A DNA stretch of 5,713 nucleotides. It comes from Deltaproteobacteria bacterium. Lineage in GTDB: Bacteria > Desulfobacterota > Desulfobacteria > Desulfobacterales > Desulfatirhabdiaceae. Position numbers and translations under genes: made by a program. Under the pieces are notes generated by a model, which made no database searches, was not told the DNA's origin, and was given only the letters and a program-made list of their open reading frames with translations. Below, piece after piece: positions 1 to 5,713 of this stretch (position 1 is its first letter; the number at the start of each line of letters is the position of its first letter). The stretch is from positions 1 to 5,713 of the forward strand of contig JAPLJE010000438.1 of NCBI GenBank assembly GCA_026388755.1, written 5' to 3'.

Positions 1-3000
1 AACTGATGGAAGACATGTTTTTCTATGCCGGGTCAGCGCAGCTTCCCATAAGCTTTTTTCCGGCATCCGCCTCCGAAGCTTATAAATCGCTGTCCAGCCA
101 CAGCGAGGCCTCGACCAAACGGATTTCCGCTCTGTATCAACTCATTTATGCCACTTCCCCTCCCATCGTGATCGCGCCCATTGAAAGTCTTATTCAAAAA
201 CTCATTCCCAGACAGGAGCTCTGCAATTTTTCAGAGCTGTTGATGGAAAATGAAGAGATCAGCCTGGATCGCCTGGTGGAGAAAATGGTTTCCGGCGGCT
301 ATGTTCGAACGATGATTGTGGAAGAGCCTGGAGATTACTGCATCCGGGGGGGAATCCTGGATGTTTTTTCTCCACTGTATGCAGATCCTCTTCGTATCGT
401 GCTGTTTGGCGAGTGCGTCGAATCCATCCGTTTTTTTTCCGCATCCAGTCAGCGCACAATCGGAAACATTTCCGAGGCCATTATTATTCCCGCACGGGAA
501 GCAATTATTAAAATGGAATCCATCGAACCGGTCATCAACCGGATCCGGGAACAGGCATCGGTTCTGGAGCTACCGGTCACAACGATCAGGGATCTGATTG
601 AACGCATCAAAAAAGAAGGCGTTTTCCCGGGAATTGAATTCCTTACCCCGTTGTTTTACCCCAAGATGGACAATCTTCTGGACTATGCGCCGCAAGACGC
701 CTTGTTCGTGTTGATGGAACCGGCAGAGCTGGAAAAATCCGCACTGGCCTTTCATGAAAAGACCGTCCGGCAATACATGATGTCGCGAAAAAACGCCGCA
801 CTGTGCGTTGAGCCGGAAGCCCTGCATGAAACATGGGACCCAGTCTTTCATTCAATTCTGGAGCGCCATCCGCTGATCCTCAGGCAACTGTCTTTAACTT
901 TTCCAGGCAACACGCCGCAGCCGTTCCAGGCGATCGCGTTTTCAATTGAGAGCAATACGGATATTCAGGAAAAGCTGGCCGCGCAGCGCAACGCCGAACT
1001 GCTCCTGCTGCCGCTGGCGACGTGGATCAATGAAAATAAAGAACAAAGATATACGACCCTGATTGCCTGCAGCACCCGGTCTCAGGCCGAGCGACTCAAT
1101 GCCCTGCTGCAACCTTACGGGATTCAGCTGAAACTTGCAAATGACATTCCGGACCTGTCCCGGGGCAAGGGCCGGGTATTTGCCTGCATCGGGCACATTT
1201 CATCCGGTTTTGTGTGGCCGGATGAATCCCTCGCCATTATTTCCGAAGATGAGATATTCGGCCGCAAGCATCACCGAAAGCGCCTTCCTCCTTCAAAAAT
1301 ACACACCGAACAGATCATCTTCGGGGATCTGAAAAGAGGAGATCTGGTCGTTCACAACGATCACGGCATCGGCCAGTATGAAGGGCTGACGAAGCTAGTT
1401 GTGGACGGCGCCACCAATGATTTTCTGCTTATCACCTATCGGGATGCTGACAAACTCTATCTTCCGGTAGTACGCATGAATATGGTTCAGAAATACCTGG
1501 GCGTGGAAGGGGTCGCGCCGGTTCTGGACAAAATGGGGGGAAAATCCTGGGACCGGGTCAAAAAGCAGGTCAAGCAGTCTGTCGAGAAAATCGCCGGCGA
1601 GCTTCTCAAGCTCTATGCCAGTCGAAAAGTGGCCCCGGGTATTTCATTCCAGGGCATAGACAGCTATTTTCAGGATTTTGAAGCCAACTTTTCCTATGAG
1701 GAGACTCCGGATCAGTTGCGGGCCATCGAAGATGTGCTTCAGGACATGCAGTCCCCTGCCCCAATGGACAGGCTCGTTTGCGGAGATGTGGGATACGGCA
1801 AGACCGAAGTAGCCCTTCGGGCATCTTTTCTGGCGGTCAACAACAGCAAGCAGGTCGCGGTTCTGGTCCCCACCACTGTGCTGGCGGAACAGCATTTTGA
1901 AACATTTTCCGAGCGATTCAAGCGATATCCGGTTCGGGTTGCCTGTTTAAGCCGGTTCCGAAACGCCAGGGAACAGAAAAGCATTATTGAAGACCTGAAG
2001 TCCGGGGCCGCGGATATTGTAATCGGCACCCATCGCCTGCTTCAGAAGGATGTCGGGTTCAAGGATCTTGGGCTGATAATACTGGATGAAGAACAGCGCT
2101 TTGGGGTCAAACACAAGGAAAAACTGAAAAAATTCAGACATAATGTGGATGTGCTGGCCCTGACAGCCACCCCGATTCCCCGAACCCTTCACATGTCCAT
2201 GATGGGGGTTCGGGATATCAGCATCATCTCCACCCCTCCAGAACATCGCCAGCCGATCGCCACGTTTATTTCAGAGTATGACGACACCGTCGTCACTGAA
2301 GCCATTCGTAAAGAACTGGAGCGAAAAGGCCAGATCTATTTTGTGCACAACAATATTCACACCATCTGGTCCATTTCCGATCACCTGACAAAACTGGCCC
2401 CGGAAGTGCGACTGGATGTGGCGCATGGCCGCATGAGTGCCGATGAACTGGAAGCCGTCATGCTGCGATTCACGAAAAACGAGCTGGATATGCTGGTCTG
2501 CACCACCATTATTGAATCCGGCCTGGATATTCCTTCCGCCAACACCATGCTGGTCAACCGTGCCGACAGATTCGGACTGGCCCAGATCTATCAGCTTCGC
2601 GGGCGCGTGGGCCGGTCGAATGAACAGGCATATGCCTACCTGTTTATTCCGGCCGAGCACACGCTGAACCCGGATGCTCTCAAGCGGCTGAAGGTGCTCA
2701 TGGAACACAGCGATCTGGGATCCGGTTTTCAGATCGCCATGAGCGATCTGAAAATCAGGGGCGGCGGAACGATTCTGGGCGCCTCTCAGTCGGGTCACAT
2801 TGCAGCCGTAGGCTACGATATGTTTCTGAAGCTGATGGAAGAAGCCATGTCCGAAATCAAGGGGGAACCGATTCTGGAAAGCCTTGAGCCCGATATTCAA
2901 ATTACCATGAGCGCCTACATTCCGGAAGCCTATATTATAGATATTGATCAGCGGCTCGTTGCATATCGGCGGCTGGCAAAAATGACCAGCGTGGCCGAGA

Positions 3001-3335
3001 TATCGGATTATAGAAAAGAGATGATCGATCGTTTCGGACCGCTGCCGGATGAGGCCGCCAACCTGCTGCTGAAAATGATGCTCAAAGTGCTGTGCATGGC
3101 TGCGGGGGTCAAACGGCTGGATCTTTGCGGCCAGCAGCTTCACCTGCGATTCTCCGAGGCGCACCAGAAAAATCCATTTGGCATTGTGGACATGATCGTG
3201 TCTGAAAAAGGTCGATTTGAATTCACCCCTGACCACGTTTTGAAGGTGCATCTGGCCAGGCGTCATTTCAGCGGTCTGCTGTCGGAAACCAAAAACATCT
3301 TGAAAGAGATTGGTCAGCGTGTTAACAATTCCTGA
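1..3335 (+). CDS. mfd: Transcription-repair coupling factor Mfd (5'-truncated by window edge)
   Basis: Mfd is a cytoplasmic ATP-dependent DNA translocase that pushes stalled RNA polymerase off damaged template and recruits UvrA for nucleotide excision repair. The frame is open to the left edge (a Leu codon precedes the first ATG at 6), and the UvrB-like module starts part-way through, so I infer about 50 residues are missing; the visible 1109 residues would then give about 1160, close to E. coli Mfd (1148). Numbering from the ATG at 6: UvrB-homology region with YCIRGGILDVF (111-121), where R114, R130 and F134 match by recalled alignment the UvrA-contacting R165, R181 and F185 of E. coli; RNA-polymerase-interaction domain about 442-505 (GDLVVHNDHGIGQYEG); superfamily 2 helicase core with Walker A GDVGYGKTE (593-601), DEEQ box (694-697), TATPIPRT (720-727), TTIIESGLDIP (from 833) and QLRGRVGRS (863-871); translocation motif IRGGG (917-921); C-terminal regulatory domain from about 960. 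All motor motifs look intact. It is the first visible gene of the probable operon. Confidence 0.97.
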   Translation, partial: LMEDMFFYAGSAQLPISFFPASASEAYKSLSSHSEASTKRISALYQLIYATSPPIVIAPIESLIQKLIPRQELCNFSELLMENEEISLDRLVEKMVSGGYVRTMIVEEPGDYCIRGGILDVFSPLYADPLRIVLFGECVESIRFFSASSQRTIGNISEAIIIPAREAIIKMESIEPVINRIREQASVLELPVTTIRDLIERIKKEGVFPGIEFLTPLFYPKMDNLLDYAPQDALFVLMEPAELEKSALAFHEKTVRQYMMSRKNAALCVEPEALHETWDPVFHSILERHPLILRQLSLTFPGNTPQPFQAIAFSIESNTDIQEKLAAQRNAELLLLPLATWINENKEQRYTTLIACSTRSQAERLNALLQPYGIQLKLANDIPDLSRGKGRVFACIGHISSGFVWPDESLAIISEDEIFGRKHHRKRLPPSKIHTEQIIFGDLKRGDLVVHNDHGIGQYEGLTKLVVDGATNDFLLITYRDADKLYLPVVRMNMVQKYLGVEGVAPVLDKMGGKSWDRVKKQVKQSVEKIAGELLKLYASRKVAPGISFQGIDSYFQDFEANFSYEETPDQLRAIEDVLQDMQSPAPMDRLVCGDVGYGKTEVALRASFLAVNNSKQVAVLVPTTVLAEQHFETFSERFKRYPVRVACLSRFRNAREQKSIIEDLKSGAADIVIGTHRLLQKDVGFKDLGLIILDEEQRFGVKHKEKLKKFRHNVDVLALTATPIPRTLHMSMMGVRDISIISTPPEHRQPIATFISEYDDTVVTEAIRKELERKGQIYFVHNNIHTIWSISDHLTKLAPEVRLDVAHGRMSADELEAVMLRFTKNELDMLVCTTIIESGLDIPSANTMLVNRADRFGLAQIYQLRGRVGRSNEQAYAYLFIPAEHTLNPDALKRLKVLMEHSDLGSGFQIAMSDLKIRGGGTILGASQSGHIAAVGYDMFLKLMEEAMSEIKGEPILESLEPDIQITMSAYIPEAYIIDIDQRLVAYRRLAKMTSVAEISDYRKEMIDRFGPLPDEAANLLLKMMLKVLCMAAGVKRLDLCGQQLHLRFSEAHQKNPFGIVDMIVSEKGRFEFTPDHVLKVHLARRHFSGLLSETKNILKEIGQRVNNS

Positions 3336-3349
3336 CAGTGCAACAAATA

Positions 3350-3355
3350 AAGGAG
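3350..3355 (+). promoter_or_regulatory. Shine-Dalgarno for the surA-like gene
   Basis: AAGGAG lies in the 33-base gap after the mfd stop. It sits only 1 base before an in-frame ATG at 3357, too close for normal initiation, and 13 bases before the in-frame ATG at 3369, which is long but usable. This is why 3369 is preferred over 3357. A third in-frame ATG at 3396 would give the most classical signal peptide (MKRQ start) but has no Shine-Dalgarno of its own. Confidence 0.55.
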
Positions 3356-3368
3356 CATGCAAGCAATC

Positions 3369-4256
3369 ATGACCCAAAATATCATTATCCGATTTATGAA
3401 GCGACAGATTCCCCTGCTGGCGGCAACCGCCGCCTGGGCGATACAGGCTGCCTGGTGTCCCGCAAACTCAGCCTTCGGGGCTGAACTGATCGACCGGATT
3501 GTGGCAGTGGTTAACAACGATTTGATATCTATGGAAGAACTCAACACCCAGGTCAAACCCTACCTGGAGAAAATCAATACCATGGGATACCCGCCGGACA
3601 AAGAACGACAGATGATTTTCAAGGTTCGGGAGGATGTCCTCAACCAAATGATCGATCAGAAATTAACCGAACAGGAAATCGCCCGATATAAAATCACGGC
3701 TTCGGATAAAGAAGTGGACATGACCATTGAGCGAATCAAGAAAGCCAATTCCCTGACAGACGAAGCCCTTCGGCAAGCGCTTGCCAAAGAGGGAGTAAGC
3801 TTTGAGGAATACCGAAAACGAACAAAAGAGCATATTTTAAGATCCAGTCTGGTTAACCGGGAAATCAAATCCAAGGTTGTCATTACCAAGGAAGACATCA
3901 AAACCTATTACGATTCACATCCTGATCTCTATGGGTTTGAAGAAAAATATCGCCTGGCATACGTCATGATCAAATATCCGGAAAGCCCGGACCCTTCCAG
4001 TCGAATGCGAACGCATCAGAAAATGGCAGACATTCTTCAGGAACTCAAAGCGGGTAAATCCATAGATGAAGTGATTCAGACTTTTTCCGACAGCACTACC
4101 AGGGTTCAAGGGGGTGAGCTGGGGACGTTTTCCCTATCTTCGCTCGATTTAAAAATTCGTGAGGCGCTGAAGGATTTGACGCCAGGTCAATATTCCGGAG
4201 TTATCGAAACCGATTTTGGGTATCAGATTTTCCGCCTTCAGGATAAGGTTAAGTGA
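3369..4256 (+). CDS. SurA-like periplasmic peptidyl-prolyl cis-trans isomerase/chaperone, C-terminus lost by frameshift
   Basis: Proteins of this family isomerise prolyl bonds and chaperone outer-membrane proteins in the periplasm. Numbered from the ATG at 3369 (295 residues), it has an N-terminal export signal: basic segment ending MKRQ, hydrophobic run IPLLAATAAWAIQAAW, and a small-residue cleavage region ending near residue 38. A SurA_N chaperone region follows (starting ELIDRIVAVVNNDLIS, residue 39) to about 185, rich in charged helices. A single parvulin domain spans about 194-295, with the family hallmarks GGELG (248-252) and FGYQIF (283-288). E. coli SurA has two parvulin domains, so this is the shorter one-domain type. 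The frame ends at TGA 4254-4256 straight after the parvulin domain; the expected C-terminal helix and tail continue in the +1 frame to 4368. As read, the protein lacks about 37 residues. The start could also be 3357 or 3396. It lies 33 bases after mfd and is probably cotranscribed. Family assignment is firm; orthology to E. coli surA versus other PpiC-type chaperones is not. Confidence 0.88.
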   Translation: MTQNIIIRFMKRQIPLLAATAAWAIQAAWCPANSAFGAELIDRIVAVVNNDLISMEELNTQVKPYLEKINTMGYPPDKERQMIFKVREDVLNQMIDQKLTEQEIARYKITASDKEVDMTIERIKKANSLTDEALRQALAKEGVSFEEYRKRTKEHILRSSLVNREIKSKVVITKEDIKTYYDSHPDLYGFEEKYRLAYVMIKYPESPDPSSRMRTHQKMADILQELKAGKSIDEVIQTFSDSTTRVQGGELGTFSLSSLDLKIREALKDLTPGQYSGVIETDFGYQIFRLQDKVK

Positions 4257-4368
4257 AGACGCCTCTGCCGAAATCGAAAACAAGCTGTATAAGGATATAG
4301 TGGATCAGAAGTTTTCAAAATGGCTGGAAGAACTGCGATCCCGATCCCTCATTAAAATCACTCAATAG
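4255..4368 (+). pseudogene. Out-of-frame C-terminal segment of the surA-like gene
   Basis: In the frame one base forward of the preceding gene, GAA at 4255 begins 37 sense codons that end at TAG 4366-4368. The encoded peptide starts EDASAEIENKLYKDI and contains FSKWLEELRSRSLIKI. This closely resembles the C-terminal helix and tail of SurA-type chaperones; E. coli SurA ends in a comparable WMQEQRASAYVKI segment, by recall. It has no plausible start codon or ribosome binding site of its own, so it is the displaced 3' end of the upstream gene and not an independent gene. A net +1 insertion or a small deletion (two bases, or two plus a multiple of three) between about 4245 and 4256 would explain the break. 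Rejoined, the protein would be about 332 residues. Confidence 0.82.
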
Positions 4369-4377
4369 ACGCCCGAA

Positions 4378-4396
4378 GGCGGCGATTACCGCCGTC
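4378..4396 (+). other. GC-rich hairpin between surA-like gene and recO
   Basis: GGCGGCG (4378-4384) can pair with CGCCGTC (4390-4396), giving a 7-bp stem with one G-U pair and a 5-base loop ATTAC. No T-run follows, so it does not look like an intrinsic terminator. It might act as an RNA processing or stability element between the two cistrons, or be fortuitous; the sequence alone cannot decide. Confidence 0.35.
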
Positions 4397-4414
4397 CAGA
4401 CGGGTTGGCAAAAT

Positions 4415-5194
4415 ATGACGATCTGTTTTACCACACCTGCTATTTTGCTCAGACGGGTTGATTTTGGCGATAATGATCTGATTCTGACGTTTTTTTCCCT
4501 GACCCGTGGAAAAATCTCCCTGATCGCCAAATCCGCGAGAAAAAGCCGGAAGCGATTTTGCGGTGCGTTGGATTTGTTTTCAGCTTACGAGCTGGTTTGC
4601 TTAACCGGCCAAGGACGTCTGCCGGTACTTCTGGAGTCAACAATACAGCATCCGTTTTGTCAAATTCGTTCGGATTTCAAAAAAACAGCCTATGCCAGTT
4701 ATTTTGTGGAGATCATCAACAACTGGATGGAACAGGACGTTGCGCAGCCCCGGACATTTGACCTGCTTTACCAGGTACTGGATAGATTGGATCGGAACGA
4801 TCTGCCGGATGATTTACTGAGCATCGTGTTTCAAATGACGTTGATGATCATTTCTGGTTTTTCTCCCAACTTCAGTACCTGCTGCCAGTGCCATACCGAA
4901 ATGGACTGTTTGAATGGGTGCCGAATCGGGATCAATTTTGCCAAAGGCGGTCTGATTTGTTCTTCCTGCAGTTCCGCTGTTTCTCCAATGGTCTACCTGT
5001 CCAGGGGAACGATCAAACAGCTGCAGTGGATGGGATGCGGGAACTGGAATAAAATTGCCAGAGCCCGGTTTTCTGCCCAGTCCATTCAGGAAAGCCTTGG
5101 TTTTCTGGAAGCATTTGTTCCCTACCATCTCGGAAAAGAACCTAAAAGCCTTTCTGTTCTTCGACAGTTCAGGGCTGAGCAGGGAATGGGGTAA
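4415..5194 (+). CDS. recO: DNA repair protein RecO
   Basis: RecO binds single-stranded DNA and SSB and, with RecR, helps load RecA at gaps (RecFOR pathway) in the cytoplasm. The 259-residue length is normal for the family. The N-terminal OB-fold region (about 1-80) has the usual opening: TPAILLRRVDFGDNDLILTFF, followed by a TRGKISLIAKSARKS stretch in which basic residues fit nucleic-acid binding. The helical C-terminal part carries a zinc-finger-like arrangement, C156-x2-C159 and C182-x2-C185, with further cysteines at 157, 165 and 169. The ATG at 4415 is the first usable start after the surA-like stop at 4368, since no in-frame ATG, GTG or TTG lies in the spacer, and it puts the conserved N-terminus in the right place. 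The Shine-Dalgarno is weak (GGGTTGG only), so translation may be modest or helped by upstream ribosomes. It is on the same strand, 46 bases after the displaced surA-like end, and 4 bases before the next gene. Confidence 0.95.
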   Translation: MTICFTTPAILLRRVDFGDNDLILTFFSLTRGKISLIAKSARKSRKRFCGALDLFSAYELVCLTGQGRLPVLLESTIQHPFCQIRSDFKKTAYASYFVEIINNWMEQDVAQPRTFDLLYQVLDRLDRNDLPDDLLSIVFQMTLMIISGFSPNFSTCCQCHTEMDCLNGCRIGINFAKGGLICSSCSSAVSPMVYLSRGTIKQLQWMGCGNWNKIARARFSAQSIQESLGFLEAFVPYHLGKEPKSLSVLRQFRAEQGMG

Positions 5195-5198
5195 ACTC

Positions 5199-5713
5199 TT
5201 GTCGGAAATCTATCGAAATATTTTGAAATATGCCCCGATCGAAGCATCCGCTCCCTGCCGGATCGACATGGGAGGAACGCTCGATATCAAGACGTTCCAT
5301 TTGCCGATGAGGCGCCTGTATCCCTGCACGGTCAATGCCGCAATCAACCTGAGAACCCGGGTCCGGATTCACCCCTATCTTCAGGGGCAGGTAAAAGTGA
5401 GCTCTACCGGCTTTGAAAGCGTCTCGTTTCCTGAAGATGAAGCACCTTATAATCATCCCCTGGGCCTGATGTTTGCCATAGCCACATATTTTGGCGTCAG
5501 CGGTATCCATATTGATATCGAGTCCGCCTCGCCACCGCGAAGCGCTCTGGGCGGATCTTCGGCAGCTGCCATCGCACTGGTTGCGGCACTGTCCAGGCTC
5601 CTTGAAAAGACCGGCCAAAAGCCACTGACCCGCAAACAGATTGTTCTACTGGCACATGCCATTGAAGAAAGCGTAGCCGGAGTCCCTTGCGGATTTCAGG
5701 ACCAACTGGCCGC
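5199..5713 (+). CDS. GHMP-family sugar kinase (3'-truncated by window edge)
   Basis: The open frame carries the N-terminal half of a GHMP-superfamily kinase, which transfers ATP phosphate to small metabolites. Numbering from TTG 5199, 171 full codons are visible. Motif 1 is SAPCRIDMGGTLD (17-29), as in galactokinase- and heptose-kinase-like members. The phosphate-binding loop is PPRSALGGSSAAA (ends 124). CGFQDQLAA (165-173 region, cut by the edge) resembles the galactokinase CGIMDQ segment, in which Asp is the catalytic base; here that would be D168. These point to a sugar-type substrate rather than mevalonate or homoserine, but the exact sugar cannot be told. The start is uncertain because no ATG fits: TTG 5199 follows GGGG (5188-5191) with 7 bases between, and TTG 5223 is an alternative that still keeps motif 1. 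The frame is also open further upstream, overlapping recO. The 4-base gap after recO suggests cotranscription. Its C-terminal half, including motif 3, lies outside the window. Confidence 0.85.
   Translation, partial: MSEIYRNILKYAPIEASAPCRIDMGGTLDIKTFHLPMRRLYPCTVNAAINLRTRVRIHPYLQGQVKVSSTGFESVSFPEDEAPYNHPLGLMFAIATYFGVSGIHIDIESASPPRSALGGSSAAAIALVAALSRLLEKTGQKPLTRKQIVLLAHAIEESVAGVPCGFQDQLA

Noticed and set aside
6..8. ATG at 6 as the true start of mfd
   Set aside because: The frame stays open upstream to the window edge and the first residues already lie inside the UvrB-like module, so the real start is outside the window.
2271..3377. Long open frame of 368 codons on the minus strand
   Set aside because: It lies antisense over the helicase and C-terminal region of mfd, which has intact conserved motifs. 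The antisense translation shows no recognisable domain, so it is a shadow of mfd codon bias.
3369..3485. Lipoprotein signal in the SurA-like protein (Cys after the hydrophobic run)
   Set aside because: The residues before the Cys are QAAW; a Trp at -1 does not fit a lipobox, and a signal peptidase I site near residues 36-38 is more likely.
4378..4410. Intrinsic terminator between the surA-like gene and recO
   Set aside because: The hairpin is GC-rich, but the following bases (CAGACGGGTTGG) contain no T-run, so transcription probably continues into recO.
5169..5618. Open frame of 149 codons on the minus strand
   Set aside because: It is antisense to the end of recO and the GHMP kinase, whose conserved motifs are on the plus strand. 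The antisense product has no recognisable family features.

Overview
The window is a compact, single-strand (+) stretch of bacterial housekeeping DNA. It holds four genes in a row, probably one operon: the 3' part of mfd (transcription-repair coupling factor), a surA-like periplasmic peptidyl-prolyl isomerase/chaperone gene, recO (recombination repair), and the 5' part of a GHMP-family sugar kinase gene. A Gram-negative host is indicated by the exported SurA-type protein. The protein style and gene combination look most like a deltaproteobacterium (Desulfobacterota, Desulfobacterales-like); that placement is inference from recalled family resemblance, not a search result.

Layout: 1-3335 is mfd, open at the left window edge, lacking roughly the first 50 residues. 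A 33-base gap with a strong Shine-Dalgarno follows. From 3369 to 4256 is the surA-like gene, which stops early. Its expected C-terminal helix and tail are encoded right after, in the +1 frame, at 4255-4368, so the gene appears frameshifted (a real mutation or a sequence error). A 46-base spacer with a GC-rich hairpin leads to recO (4415-5194). Only 4 bases after the recO stop, a kinase gene begins at a likely TTG start (5199) and runs off the right edge. No gap longer than 300 bases lacks a gene.

Functionally, mfd and recO belong to DNA repair: Mfd removes stalled RNA polymerase and recruits UvrA, and RecO loads RecA on SSB-coated DNA with RecR. The surA-like protein would act in the periplasm on outer-membrane protein folding. 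The kinase probably phosphorylates a sugar or sugar derivative. They look like housekeeping genes transcribed together rather than one dedicated system. I see no mobile element, CRISPR array, RNA gene or novel defence system here. The most noteworthy observation is the frameshift near the 3' end of the surA-like gene.
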